Shown: positions 51,470-61,600 of the stretch, one piece after another
Position numbering within the stretch: position 1 is the stretch's first letter
Layout: the number at the start of each line of letters is the position of its first letter
NCBI RefSeq assembly: GCF_937952055.1
Contig: NZ_CALFYO010000021.1
Span: forward strand, 372,001-436,000
From: an uncultured Piscinibacter sp.
Lineage (GTDB): Bacteria > Pseudomonadota > Gammaproteobacteria > Burkholderiales > Burkholderiaceae_C
Reading direction: 5' to 3'
Length of the DNA stretch: 64,000 bases
Notes under the pieces: generated by a model
Databases searched by the model: none
The model's input: only the letters and a program-made list of their open reading frames with translations
What the model was told of the DNA's origin: nothing
Position numbers and translations under genes: made by a program

Positions 51470-53599
51470 TTACCTGAACTCGTGCCTGACCGTGAACGCC
51501 AGCATCCAGTTGCGCGGCAGCGCCGGCTCGAAGAAGCGGCCGTTCGAATCGTTGACGATCACCGAACCTGCGTACTTCCTGTCGGTGGCGTTCTCCACGC
51601 GCAACAGCTGGCTGAAGGTCCAGGGGCCCGCCTTCTGAACGAAGCCGGCGCGCAGGTTGAGCACGGTGGCGGCGGGCGCGGCGTCGGTGTTGGCGTCGTT
51701 GACGTAGAGCTTGCCGGTGTGCACCAGCTCGACACCGCTGTGGAAGCCGCCCCAGGCCGCTTTCGGCGACCAGGCAAGCTCGGCGAAGCCGCTGCGCTCC
51801 GGCGTGCCCGGCAGGCGGTTGCCCTCGGGGATGTTCACCGCCGCCGCGCCGCTGCCGCTGACGAAGGGGTCGTCGAAGCGCGCCTTCAGCGCCGACAGGC
51901 TGAGCGTGGCACGCAGCGACTCGGCGAGCAGCCCGGTGTACATGAACTCGGCGCCGCGGCGGGTCGTGCGGCCGGCGTTCTTGAAGGTGGTGCGGCCGCC
52001 GCTGCTGGTGTCGACGACGATCTCGTTGCGCGTGACGATGTCGAACAGCGCCACGTCGATGCGGTGGTCCGGCGCGAACTTCCACTTCACGCCGACCTCG
52101 GCATGGCGGCTCTTCGAGGCCTTCAGTTCGGTGTTGAGACCGGTTTCCACGCAGCCTGCCGGCGCGGGCGTCGCGCAGGGCGGGCGATAGGCGAGTTCGG
52201 TGAAGGTCGGCGTCTCGAAGCCGCGCCCCGTGTGGGCGTAAAGGTTGAGCGTCGGCCTGGCGCGGAAGGTCAGTCCGACCACCGGGCTGGTGGCGCTGAA
52301 GTCCACGCTGCCGCTGTCGTCCGGGTTGCCCGGGACGATGAATCGGTCGTCGCTGCTGAACTTGACCTCGCTGGCGCGCACCCCCGCCATCGCGGTCAGC
52401 GAGGCGAGCAGGTCCCACGAGGCCTGCGCGAAGAAGTCGGCGTTGCGCACCGTGTTCAGCTCGTCGCGCTTGAGCGCACCCTGCACACCGCCATCGTTGA
52501 TGTAGCCCTGGCGGTCCTCCTGGCTGCGGTCGTACTCCATGCCGCCGGTCAGGCGCAGCACGCGGTCGCCATCCAGGCGCACCTCGTGTCCGAGCTGGGC
52601 GAGCAGACCTGAATAGCTGCGCACGAAGTCGACGATGCCGCCCGAAGAAGTGGGCGACTGCTGAGGCCCCGGCGGGATCGACAGGCGGTTCTCCAGGTCG
52701 CGGGAGCCGAAATAGACGCGCGTGGTGAGCGTCGTCTGCGGCGTGAGCCGCCGCTCGTAGACACTGCCGATCTGGTTCTGGCTGACCACCTTGCCCGAGT
52801 TCTGCTGGGTGGCCAGCGCGACAGCCTGCGTCGGGTCGGCCTCCCACTGCGCGCGCGTCAGACCGAGCGGGTCGAGCGCCAGCGGCTGGTCGAAGGCATT
52901 GGCCACCAGGCTGATCGACGAGTCTGCGTCGATCATGCGCGTCCACTTGGCGTTGATCTGCGTGCGCTGCGCCTCGCTGTGATCGCGGTAGCCGTTGGTC
53001 GAATAGCGCATGGCGTCGAGCACCACGCTGTCGCGCTCGCCGTTGTGGCCGAACTTCACGCCGACCTTGTTCTGCTCGTACGGGCCGACGCCGAAGGTGG
53101 TGCTGAGCGTGGGCACGGTGGCGTCGGTGCCGGTGAACACCTGCACCACGCCGCCGGCGGCGTTGCCATACAGCTGCGCCAGCGGGCCGCGCAGCACCTC
53201 GATGCGCTGCGCCGAGCCCAGCGCGATCGTCGAAGCCTGCCCCTGGCCGTCAGGCATGGTCGCCGGGATGCCGTCGACGATCAGCCGCACGCCGCGGATG
53301 CCGAAGGTGGAGCGCGAGCCGAAGCCACGGATGGAGAGCTGCAGGTCCTGCGCGTAGTTCTGCCGGTTCAGCACGCTGATGCCCGGCACGCGGTTCAGCG
53401 CCTCGGACAGATTGACCTGGAAGCCGCCGTTGTCGATCACGTCGCGCGTGACGGCGGTGATCGCGGCCGGCGCATCGAAGCTGGCTTGACGGGTGCGCTC
53501 GGCAGTGACGACGACGGGGTCGAGTTCGACCTGGGCGTGCGCAGGGAAGGCAGCGGCGAGCGCGATGGCGAGCGTGGACAGCGGCAGGGGCTTGTTCAT
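51470..53599 (-). CDS. TonB-dependent receptor
   Basis: 709 residues with all parts: signal peptide (TLAIALAAAFPAHAQ), TonB box region ELDPVVVTAERT (about 26-37), plug with RGFGSRSTFGIRGVRLIVDGIP and IEVLRGPLAQLYGNAAGGVV, then a barrel ending NWMLAFTVRHEF-Arg. The style (short plug, VTAER box) resembles FecA-like and PQQ/metal chelate receptors; the ligand is unknown. The genome neighbour upstream, on the same strand, is a sugar-oxidation cluster ended by a hairpin. Confidence 0.92.
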   Translation of the reverse strand: MNKPLPLSTLAIALAAAFPAHAQVELDPVVVTAERTRQASFDAPAAITAVTRDVIDNGGFQVNLSEALNRVPGISVLNRQNYAQDLQLSIRGFGSRSTFGIRGVRLIVDGIPATMPDGQGQASTIALGSAQRIEVLRGPLAQLYGNAAGGVVQVFTGTDATVPTLSTTFGVGPYEQNKVGVKFGHNGERDSVVLDAMRYSTNGYRDHSEAQRTQINAKWTRMIDADSSISLVANAFDQPLALDPLGLTRAQWEADPTQAVALATQQNSGKVVSQNQIGSVYERRLTPQTTLTTRVYFGSRDLENRLSIPPGPQQSPTSSGGIVDFVRSYSGLLAQLGHEVRLDGDRVLRLTGGMEYDRSQEDRQGYINDGGVQGALKRDELNTVRNADFFAQASWDLLASLTAMAGVRASEVKFSSDDRFIVPGNPDDSGSVDFSATSPVVGLTFRARPTLNLYAHTGRGFETPTFTELAYRPPCATPAPAGCVETGLNTELKASKSRHAEVGVKWKFAPDHRIDVALFDIVTRNEIVVDTSSGGRTTFKNAGRTTRRGAEFMYTGLLAESLRATLSLSALKARFDDPFVSGSGAAAVNIPEGNRLPGTPERSGFAELAWSPKAAWGGFHSGVELVHTGKLYVNDANTDAAPAATVLNLRAGFVQKAGPWTFSQLLRVENATDRKYAGSVIVNDSNGRFFEPALPRNWMLAFTVRHEFR

Positions 53600-53699
53600 G
53601 TTGTGGGTGTGCAGACGGTCATGGCGCGAGCTCGCGCGCCGCGAGGCTACGCGAAGGCCTCGCGCGCCGCGACGGGGTTTGCCGTTAGAGATTTTCTGG

Positions 53700-53726
53700 A
53701 GGTGCGCGCCATCCCGGCGCGCACCT
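53700..53726 (-). terminator. Hairpin after the cytochrome gene
   Basis: AGGTGCGCGCC and GGCGCGCACCT form an 11-bp perfect stem with a 5-nt loop, 8 bp after the cytochrome stop. There is no T-run, but position and stability support termination of the dehydrogenase-cytochrome transcript. Confidence 0.6.
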
Positions 53727-53734
53727 GCCTCAGG

Positions 53735-54055
53735 TCAAGGCGCGGTGGCCGTCACCTTGATCGACGAGAACCACGCCGCCACGTTGTCGATCTCCTCGTC
53801 GCTGAGCGACTTGGCGATGACACTCATCACCTCGTGCTGGCGCTTGCCGCTGCGGAAGGCGCGCAGTTGCCGGGCGATGTAGCCCTCGGGCTCGCCGGCG
53901 AGATTGGGCGTCTCGGGGGCAGCCGCGAGACCGACCTGGCCGTGGCAGACAGCACAGGCCTGCAAGGCCTTCTGCTTGCCCGCTGCGGCGTCGCCGGCGA
54001 CCGCCGCGCCGGGAAGCGCGGCGGCCAGCAGCATGGTCAGCGTCAGCGACCTCAC
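53735..54055 (-). CDS. Small periplasmic cytochrome c
   Basis: 106 residues from the GTG at 54055, which overlaps the stop of the upstream dehydrogenase (GTGA). Signal peptide (MLLAAALPGAAVAG), heme site CAVCH near residues 34-38, the NLAGEPEGYIARQLRAFRSGKRQHEVM stretch with the distal Met ligand, and a terminal IDNVAAWFSS. Class I cytochrome c of the cytochrome-553 type. It most likely takes electrons from the co-encoded dehydrogenase. Confidence 0.9.
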   Translation of the reverse strand: MRSLTLTMLLAAALPGAAVAGDAAAGKQKALQACAVCHGQVGLAAAPETPNLAGEPEGYIARQLRAFRSGKRQHEVMSVIAKSLSDEEIDNVAAWFSSIKVTATAP

Positions 54056-55341
54056 GGTGCGCTGTAGGTGATGCGGTAGATCGCGCCGGCGTAGTCGTCG
54101 GACACCAGCAGCGAACCGTCTTTCATCACCGCCACGTCGACCGGGCGGCCACGGTAGGTACCGGTCTCGCTGTCGAGCCAGCCCTCGGCGAACACGGTGC
54201 TCTTGTCCGCCGTGCCGTCGGCCTTGAGCGAGACGAAGTTCACCAATCCGCCGCTCGCCTTGGTGCGGTTCCACGAGCCGTGCGAGGCCACGAAGATGCC
54301 GCCACGGTACTGCGCCGGGAACATCTTGCCGTTGTAGAACGTCATGCCCAGCTGCGCCTGGTGCGCCGGGAACTCGATCTGCGGCTTCGTCCAGTTCGCC
54401 GGCGCCTTCATGTCCTTGAGGTCCGGCGCGGCGGCCGTGCCGGCGATCTGCACGTTGTTGCCGTGGATGAACGGGTAGCCGAAGTGCTCGCCGCCCGCCT
54501 TGGTGATGCGGTTGAGCTCGCCCGGCGGGGTGTCGTCACCCATGCCGTCGGTCTGGTTGTCCGTGAACCAGACCGTCTTGTCCTTCGGGTTGATGTCCAT
54601 GCCGACCGAGTTGCGCACGCCGCGCGCCACCACCTCGCGGCCCGAGCCGTCGAACGGGTTCAGGCGGATCATGCCGCCGATGCCCAACTGCTCGTACATC
54701 GCCACCTTCTCGCGCGGCTGAACGTTGTACGGCTGCCCCAGGGTGATGTAGAGCTTGCCGTCGTCGCTGACGCGGCAGGTGCGGGCGCCGTGGTTGTACG
54801 ACTCCTCCTCGGGCGGGACCAGCTTGCCCTGGCCCACCACCTCGATCACCGCGACGTCCGGGCCTTCGTAGAAGAACTCGGCGGCCGGGAAGTTCAGCAC
54901 GCGGTTGTGCTCGGCGACGATCAGGAAGCCGTCCTTGGTCCAGCACACGCCATTGGGGTTGGTGAACTTCAGCGAGGGGGCGAAGGACTTCACCTCGTCG
55001 GCCACGCCGTCGCTGTTGCGGTCGGTGACGGCCCAGACGGTCGTCTTGCGCGTCCCGACGAAAAGCATGTTGGTGCTGGGCGCCACGGCCATGTGACGCG
55101 CATCGGGCACGATCGCGAACAGTTCGATGCTGAATCCCGGCGGCAGCTTGACCCGCTTGAGGTTGTTGCGGATGGCCTCGGCGTTCTTGCCTTCCTGCGG
55201 CACGACCGGGATGTTGAGGTCGGTGGTGGCGACCTTCATCTGCTTGAGCTTCTCGATGTTCTGCTGCGCATGGACGGGCAGAGCCAGCATGGCGGCGCAG
55301 GCAATGCCTGCCAGCAGGAATGAACCTGACGACTTCTTCAC
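54052..55341 (-). CDS. PQQ-type sugar dehydrogenase (sorbosone dehydrogenase-like)
   Basis: 429 residues. Signal peptide to about AQ at 26, then a six-bladed beta-propeller of the soluble quinoprotein glucose/sorbosone dehydrogenase type. Landmarks are LPPGFSIELFAIVPDARHMAVAP, NHGARTCRVSDDGKLYITLG, GVRNSVGMDINP, FVASHGSWNR and GRPVDVAVMKDGSLLVSDDYAGAIYRI. It probably oxidises a sugar or aldehyde in the periplasm and passes electrons to the overlapping cytochrome gene product. No PQQ synthesis genes are in the window. Confidence 0.87.
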   Translation of the reverse strand: MKKSSGSFLLAGIACAAMLALPVHAQQNIEKLKQMKVATTDLNIPVVPQEGKNAEAIRNNLKRVKLPPGFSIELFAIVPDARHMAVAPSTNMLFVGTRKTTVWAVTDRNSDGVADEVKSFAPSLKFTNPNGVCWTKDGFLIVAEHNRVLNFPAAEFFYEGPDVAVIEVVGQGKLVPPEEESYNHGARTCRVSDDGKLYITLGQPYNVQPREKVAMYEQLGIGGMIRLNPFDGSGREVVARGVRNSVGMDINPKDKTVWFTDNQTDGMGDDTPPGELNRITKAGGEHFGYPFIHGNNVQIAGTAAAPDLKDMKAPANWTKPQIEFPAHQAQLGMTFYNGKMFPAQYRGGIFVASHGSWNRTKASGGLVNFVSLKADGTADKSTVFAEGWLDSETGTYRGRPVDVAVMKDGSLLVSDDYAGAIYRITYSAP

Positions 55342-55415
55342 TTGTGTCTCCTCGGGAGGGGCGTGTTATGAACTACCGACTCGGCCGTCGCCTGATCCGG
55401 CCGAACCCTTCGAAT

Positions 55416-55811
55416 CTACCGGTAATGGCCGTGGCGTTCCAGTAGTTCAATCTTGTACCCATCCGGGTCCTGGATAAAGAAGAAGCGCGCCAGCAACTCC
55501 TCGCCGCGCTTGAATTCCTTCACCGGCGCCGGCTCGTAGCCCTGGGCCAGCAGCGCGGCATGCGCCGCCGCCGCGTCCGGCACCACCACGCCGACGTGGC
55601 CGTAGCCGGTGCCATGCGTGTAGGGCTCGGTGCGACCCTTGTTCAGCGTCAGTTCGATCTCGACGTCGTTTTCGGCATTGCGCAGATAGACGAGCGCGAA
55701 CTCGGGGAAGTCGAGCCGATGCGACTCGGTGAGGCCGAGCACGTCGGCATAGAACTTCATCGACTTGTCCAGATCCAGCACACGGATCATGGTGTGGATG
55801 ACCTTGGCCAT
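55416..55811 (-). CDS. gloA: Lactoylglutathione lyase (glyoxalase I)
   Basis: 131 residues, one vicinal-oxygen-chelate repeat pair. HTMIRVLDLDKSMKFYADVLGL supplies the first metal His, VEIELTLNKG a Glu, GYGHVGVVV the second His, and YKIELLE the last Glu. Detoxifies methylglyoxal as its glutathione adduct. It sits between the PQQ-type dehydrogenase and the ribbon-helix-helix gene on the same strand. Confidence 0.92.
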   Translation of the reverse strand: MAKVIHTMIRVLDLDKSMKFYADVLGLTESHRLDFPEFALVYLRNAENDVEIELTLNKGRTEPYTHGTGYGHVGVVVPDAAAAHAALLAQGYEPAPVKEFKRGEELLARFFFIQDPDGYKIELLERHGHYR

Positions 55812-55843
55812 GCGAACTCCAGAAGAAAAGGCAAGAGGGAAAA

Positions 55844-56215
55844 TCAGGAGCGCGCGCCCATCGCCACGACCTTGGCTCGCGACGGGGCGGACGCCACTCC
55901 GCCGTCTTCCGGGCGCGCCGACTCCCCCACGGCGGGGCCTCGCTCCAGCTCGATCAGCTTGCGCCGCAGGAAGCGCATGCCGGTGACGCGCAGGAACGAG
56001 GCGAAATTGGGCACCTCACCGCGGTGCGCCAGGATCTCGTCGTGGAACTGCACGATCAGGTGGTTGGTCGTGCAGCCCTCCGCCTCGGCCATCTCGGCCA
56101 GGATGTCCCAGACCATGTTCTCCAGCCGGATGCTGGTCAGCACGCCGTGGATGCGTATGGTGCGCGAGCGCTGTTCGTACTGGATCGGATCGGCCTTGAC
56201 GAAGTATTCGCACAT
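55844..56215 (-). CDS. Ribbon-helix-helix domain protein
   Basis: 123 residues from the ATG at 56215, with GGAGAT 6 nt upstream. Residues 17-62 (SRTIRIHGVLTSIRLENMVWDILAEMAEAEG and TTNHLIVQFHDEIL) show the ribbon, two helices and conserved Leu/Ile spacing of a ribbon-helix-helix (Arc/MetJ-like) fold, close to RHH_4-type proteins. The remaining 60 residues are basic and probably extended. It is cotranscribed with the GMC dehydrogenase, so it may be its regulator; it could also be an antitoxin-like protein without partner. Confidence 0.78.
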   Translation of the reverse strand: MCEYFVKADPIQYEQRSRTIRIHGVLTSIRLENMVWDILAEMAEAEGCTTNHLIVQFHDEILAHRGEVPNFASFLRVTGMRFLRRKLIELERGPAVGESARPEDGGVASAPSRAKVVAMGARS

Positions 56216-56238
56216 CGGGGATCTCCCTGCAGTCTTGC

Positions 56239-57807
56239 TCAGATGGTACGCGCGCTCATCTGCTTGGCGATGTACTCGGCCTGGCGGATCGCCAGCGTGA
56301 CGATCGTCAGCGTCGGGTTCTCCGCGCCGCCGGTGGTGAACTGGCTGCCGTCGGAGATGAACAGGTTGGCGATGTCGTGCGTCTGGCCGTGGGCGTTGCA
56401 CACGCTGTCCTTCGCCGACGCCCCCATGCGGCAGGTGCCCAGGTTGTGCGTCGACGGGTACGGCGGCGTGCGATAGGTCCGGATCGCCCCTGCCGCCTTG
56501 TAGACCTTCTCGCCCTGCGCGAAGGCGTGGTTGCGCATGGCGATGTCGTTGTCGTGGTCGTCGAAGTGCACGTTCGGCGCCGCCAGCCCCCACTTGTCCT
56601 TCACGTTCGCATTCAGCGTGATGCGGTTGCCCTCGCGGGGCATGTCCTCGCCCACCAGCCACATGCCGGCCAAGTGGGTGTAGTGGTCCATCCACCAAGC
56701 GAAGTCCTCGCCCCAGGCGCCGGGGTCGAGGAAGGCCGCCATGAAGGGCACGCCCAGGGAGAGCGTCTCCATCTCGTAGCCGCCGGCGAAGCCGCGCTTC
56801 GGGTCGTGAGCGGCCTCGTCGCGGATGATGCCGGCCATCGTCGTGCCGCGGTACATGTGCACCGGGTTCTTGAAGGCGGCGTAGACCGAGCCGGTCATGT
56901 GGCGCATGTAGTTGCGGCCGACCTGGCCCGAGGAGTTCGCCAGCCCGTCCTTGAACATATTCGAAGCCGACAGCAGCAGCAGGCGCGGCGTCTCGATCGA
57001 GTTGCCGGCCACGCAGACGATGCGCGCCTTCTGGCGCTGCTCCTTGCCGGCCTTGTCGAAGTAGACGACGCCGGTGACCTTGCCCTTGTCGTCGTGCTCG
57101 ATCTTCGCGACATGCGACTCCGGCCGCAGGTCCAGGTTGCCGGTGGCCTCGGCCTTGGGCAGTTCGGTGTACAGCGTGCTCCACTTCGCGCCGCTCTTGC
57201 AGCCCTGGAAGCAGAAGCCGAGCTGCATGCAGCGGCCGCGGCCGTCGCGCGGCTGGCTGTTGATGGCCATGTTGCCCGTGTGCACCTCGCGGTAGCCGAG
57301 CTTCTTCGCGCCGGCGTGGAACACCTTGAAGTTGTTGTTGCCCGGCAGGCCCGGGATGCCGGTGGTGCGCGTCACGCCCATCTTGTCCTCGGCGCGGGCG
57401 TAGTAGGGCTCGAGTTCCTGCAGCGTCAGCGGCCAGTCCATCAGGTTGGCGCCCTTGATGTCGCCATAGTGGGTTTTGATCTTGAACTCGTGCTCCTGGA
57501 AGCGCAGCGAGGCGCCCGCCCAGTGCGTCGTGGTTCCGCCCACCGTCTTGCAGATCCACGCCGGCAGGCCGGCGAAGTCCTTGGCGACGCGCCAGCTGCC
57601 GGAGGTGGTGCGCGGGTCCAGCCAGGCGAGCTGGCCGAAGGACTTCCACTCGTCGTTGATGAAGCTGGCCGGCGACTGCACCGCGCCTGCCTCCAGCACG
57701 ACGACCTTGATGCCCTTCTGGCACAGCTCGTTGGCCAGCGTGCCGCCGCCCGCCCCCGAACCGATGATGACGACGACCGAGTCGTCGTTGAAGTCGAATT
57801 TCGCCAT
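56239..57807 (-). CDS. GMC oxidoreductase, gluconate 2-dehydrogenase large-subunit type
   Basis: 522 residues. FAD site IIGSGAGGGTLANELCQKGIKVVVLEAG at 14-42, GGTTTHWAGASLRF near 93, VAGNSIETPRLLLLS, and C-terminal STHNLGTCRMGA plus NLFISDGSQFTTGGAENPTLTIVTLA. The active-site His is in THNLG. No signal peptide of its own; such flavoproteins are exported through the Tat signal of their small subunit, encoded 41 bp upstream. It should oxidise a polyol, sugar or sugar acid in the periplasm. The third, triple-heme cytochrome subunit is not present here. Confidence 0.9.
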   Translation of the reverse strand: MAKFDFNDDSVVVIIGSGAGGGTLANELCQKGIKVVVLEAGAVQSPASFINDEWKSFGQLAWLDPRTTSGSWRVAKDFAGLPAWICKTVGGTTTHWAGASLRFQEHEFKIKTHYGDIKGANLMDWPLTLQELEPYYARAEDKMGVTRTTGIPGLPGNNNFKVFHAGAKKLGYREVHTGNMAINSQPRDGRGRCMQLGFCFQGCKSGAKWSTLYTELPKAEATGNLDLRPESHVAKIEHDDKGKVTGVVYFDKAGKEQRQKARIVCVAGNSIETPRLLLLSASNMFKDGLANSSGQVGRNYMRHMTGSVYAAFKNPVHMYRGTTMAGIIRDEAAHDPKRGFAGGYEMETLSLGVPFMAAFLDPGAWGEDFAWWMDHYTHLAGMWLVGEDMPREGNRITLNANVKDKWGLAAPNVHFDDHDNDIAMRNHAFAQGEKVYKAAGAIRTYRTPPYPSTHNLGTCRMGASAKDSVCNAHGQTHDIANLFISDGSQFTTGGAENPTLTIVTLAIRQAEYIAKQMSARTI

Positions 57808-57848
57808 GTCGTGTCTCCTGGTGTCTTGTGCCCTGCTGCCGGACGGGA

Positions 57849-58475
57849 TCAGAGGTAGGGCTTGGGGCTCGCCTCGAGCGGGGGCGCCGGCAACCACTTC
57901 AGGTCCTGGAAGCCGCGCGTGATGTAGCCACCCTTCTCCCAGGCCGAGCCGGGGTAGCCGAACACCTTGTAGGCCATGTCGTTGTCGTACAGCGACGTGA
58001 TGCACTGGCCGCGCACCGTGGCGAAGAAGGGCTGGCCTTCCATGCCCTTGACGATTTCCTTGCGCTTCTTCTCGCTGGCCTTGGCGAAGCTGCCGCCGGC
58101 GGCCTGGTTCAGCGCGGCGATGCCTTCCCTGAGCAGCTTTGCGGCACCGGCATCCCCCGCGGCCTTGGCGTCGAGGTCCTTGGCAAGCAGCGCATAGACC
58201 GCATCGGGCAGCTTCTTGTGCGGATAGAGCGTGCGGCCCATCTTCATCAGCGCCTCGCCCTCGGACTTGCTGAGCGACTTCAGCTCCACGGCCCACACCG
58301 TCGATGGCGCCAGCGCGGCCAGCACGCTGCCGGTGGCCAGCGTGCCCATCAGCACGCCCGAGCCCTTGAGGAAATCGCGCCGTGCCAGAGGAAGGTCGAG
58401 CTTGGGCACCTGGCCGGAGGACTCGTCCTCGCAGCCCGACTCGGCGAACATGTTCGCGATGGGAATGACTCGCAT
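57849..58475 (-). CDS. Gluconate 2-dehydrogenase small subunit, Tat-exported
   Basis: 208 residues. ARRDFLKGSGVLMG (about 32-45) is a twin-arginine signal followed by a hydrophobic stretch; processing is likely near AVE (63). The mature part is the gamma-subunit fold with MGRTLYPHKKLPDAVYALLAKDLDA, FFATVRGQCITSLYDNDMAYKVFGYPG and WEKGGYITRGF. It assists export and assembly of the FAD subunit encoded next. First gene of the transcript with the GMC and ribbon-helix-helix genes. Confidence 0.9.
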   Translation of the reverse strand: MRVIPIANMFAESGCEDESSGQVPKLDLPLARRDFLKGSGVLMGTLATGSVLAALAPSTVWAVELKSLSKSEGEALMKMGRTLYPHKKLPDAVYALLAKDLDAKAAGDAGAAKLLREGIAALNQAAGGSFAKASEKKRKEIVKGMEGQPFFATVRGQCITSLYDNDMAYKVFGYPGSAWEKGGYITRGFQDLKWLPAPPLEASPKPYL

Positions 58476-58585
58476 GCTTGTCTCCTGCTGAATGAGCCAG
58501 CGGCAGTGGACTGCCGTCTGATGGAATCAGTGTTGCACCGGTGCCCAGCGCCCGGGTGATACACGGCTACATACGAGGGGAAGTC

Positions 58586-58614
58586 CCAGGCTGTTCCATT
58601 GCGGAACAGCCTGG
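58586..58614 (-). terminator. Hairpin after the AsmA-like gene
   Basis: CCAGGCTGTTCC and GGAACAGCCTGG form a 12-bp perfect stem with a 5-nt loop, 20 bp after the stop of the AsmA-like gene. There is no T-run. It also insulates the dehydrogenase operon. Confidence 0.65.
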
Positions 58615-58633
58615 CGCGTTGATCGCGTCGAGA

Positions 58634-61600
58634 TCAGCGGGTGGACAGCGAGAGCTGCACGCGCGGCGTCCAGGCCTTCTCGTCCTCGCCCGAGCCGCGC
58701 AGCTTCGGCGCGGCGAGGAAGAGGCGCTCTCCCGGCAGGCCGCTGGCAAGCAGCGCGTCGCGCACCGCCAGCCCGCGCTGCAGTGCGAGCTCGCGCATCG
58801 CGTCCGTGCTCACCGCAGTGTGCGCCTTCAGCAGCGCCTCCATCTCCGGGCCGGGGATGTCGCGCGCGAAACCGAACGCGTTGCGCGGCTTGTTCGGCAG
58901 CTCGGTGGCGCGGTAGACCGTCTTGAGCATGCGCGCGCGCGTCTCCGCATCCAGCGCGGTCAGCGCATCGGCATCGGCGGCGGAAACGCCGTCACGCAGC
59001 ATCTCGCGCCTGCGCTCGGCGAGCAGCCGCGCCTCGAGCGCCGCCTGCCGGAAGGCCTCGCGCTCGCTGACCGGATCCGCCGCGCCTGTCACGGTCATCT
59101 TCAGCGCCTCGCGTTCGACCAGTGCCTTGGCCACCTTGTCCAGCGTACTGCGGCCGGCATCGCTGAGGAACGCCGTGCCGGGCCGGAACTCGACCAGGCT
59201 GAGATCCTCGCCGCCACCACCGGCGAGCAGCGCGAACGGCGCGGTGAGCGCCTTCACGAGCAGGTTGCCGATCACCTTGATCACGATGCCGAACACGCTG
59301 AACTGCGGGTCATTGATCGAACCGCTGATCGGCAGGTTGATGTCGATCACGCCGTTGCGATCCTTCAGCAGCGCGACCGCCAGCAGCACCGGCAGCTTCG
59401 TCGCGTCGGGCGAATCGACCTTGTCGCCGAAGGTCAGTTGGTTGAGGATGACCTGATTGCGCGCCTCCAGCCTGCCGTCGGGCGAGATCTTGTAGGCCAC
59501 CTCCATGCTCAGCTTGCCGCGCTCGATCGCGTAGCCGGCGTACTTGCCGGCATAGGGTGACAGCGGCGCGAGCTCGAGGTCGGTGGCCTTGGCCTGGATG
59601 TCCAGCGCCAGCGGGTCCGCGGTGGGGTTCAACGAGCCGCGGATGTCCAGCAGCGCAGTGCCGGCAGCGCGGCCGCGCAGTTCCAGCGTGGCCATCTCGC
59701 GCGTGCCGGAGCGGAACGCGCCCAGCGTGCCGTTGAGCTCGGTCAGGTTGGCGCTGTAGTTGGGGCGAATGAAGCGGTCGCTGAAGTCGATGCGGCCGCT
59801 GCTCAGCTTCACGCCGCCGACGGCGACAGCGATCGGCAGTTCGCTGGTCCCGGGCGCCGACGCGGCGGAGGCCGACGCCGGGGCGGCCGACGCCGTGGCC
59901 GCGGGCGCACTGGCAGCGCCGTCGGCTGCGGCCACGCTGCTCAGGTTCAGCCGTCCCTGCTCGGTGATCACCAGACGCGCGAAGAAATCACTCAGCGCCG
60001 CCTCGCGGATCTCCAGTTGCGGGGTGCTCGCGGGCACCATCGCGAAGCGCAGGCCGTCGAGCTGCAACGACTGCCAGGCCAACAATTCGTCGCCGCCGCC
60101 CGACGCCGACGCGGCACGGGTGTGCACGCGCACGTCGGACAGCCGCGCGTCGCCGCTCGCATTGATCGCCCAGCCCGCCGGGGCGGCCCGCACGTCGAGA
60201 TCGCCCTGCCAGGCAGCCTCGGCACGCAGCAGGCTGACCGGCAGCTGCTCGGCGAAGTAGGGCTCGAAGGCATGCACCGGGAACCGGTCGACGCGCAGCC
60301 TGCCCTTCGCGCTCAGAGGCTCGGCCAGCAGGCGGCCATTCCACTCGACGCTGCCGGGCGCCGCTGCCGACTGCCCCGCCGCGGTCACGCCGGCCACGCG
60401 CGCGCCGAACTGCACGCGCGCCGGCGCGCCGCCGCGTGCGGGCCAGGTGAAATCCTGCACGCGCAGGTGCACGGCCGCGGCATCGATGCGCAGCGGAGTG
60501 TCCGCAGCGCGAGCGGACGCGAAGGCATCGCTCACGCGCACGCGCCCGCCGTCGAGTTGCAGCTCCTTGAGACGCACTGCCCAGGGCGTTGCGTCCGCAG
60601 CGCTCGCGGCAGCCGCAGGTGCGGAGGGCGCCGCGTGCGGCGTCAGCGACAACAGGTTCCAGTTCCCGCGAGCGTCACGCACCGCAGTCACCGCCGGCCG
60701 CGCCAGCACCACGCGCGCGAGCTCGAGCTCGCGCGCGAGCAGGTCGATGTGCGCCCCGGACACCGTGATCTGCTTCAGTGCCACCTCGTCGCGCACCGCC
60801 CGACCGCTGCCGGACACCAGCCGCAGGCCGTCGATGCCGGCGTCGTCGATGTGGAGGCTGGCACGCGGCGCATCGGCGCCGCTTCGCCAGTCGAAGCGCC
60901 CCTTCAGCGTGGCGCGGCCTTCGAGACGCGGCAGCAGCACCTGCGCCACGTAGGGCGCCAGCTCGGGGAGGTTGAGGTCGCTCAGCGCCAACGTCCCGCT
61001 GGCCTCCCCATCGCCGACCTGCGCCTCGACGGCGAGTTGGCCCGCCGGCGGCGCCTGCGCCGCCTGGCTTCGCAGGGTGGCGACCAGGTTCACCGGCGTG
61101 CCTGCACGCATCGGCCAGACGATCTTCCCGGCCTGCACGCGGATCGCGTCGAACTGCAGCGCCGCGGCCGGCCGCGTCGATGCATCGTTCCAGCGCACCC
61201 TCGCGTCGTCGACATCGACCTGCTCGATGCTCGCCTGCCAGGCCGAACCTGCCGCAGCGCCGGACGTCGCGCCGGACGCCGGCGCGCTGGCGGCGGCCGC
61301 CACCGGGGCTGCGCCGCCGCCCAGGCGCCGCAGGTTCAGCACGCCGTCGGCTGTCCGACTGAGGTGCAGGTTCGCACCGTCGAGCTTGACGGGCCCGAGC
61401 GCCACACGCCGGGCAAACGGCTGCACGTCGCGCAGCGCGATCTGCAGGTGCCGCCAGTCGAGCAGCGCAGTACCTTCGGCGTCGGCGATGGCGAAGTTCT
61501 CGAGCCTGGTGCTGCCGCTGACTGCCATGCGCGGGTCGGCGCCCTCGGGCAGTTCGAAGCGCAGCGCCACGTCCGCGGACAGCACGCCGCGCTGCAGGCG

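Noticed and set aside
53620..53680. GC-rich palindromic stretches upstream of the TonB receptor gene
   Set aside because: Repeats of GCGCG in high-GC intergenic DNA; no specific operator or riboswitch pattern could be supported.
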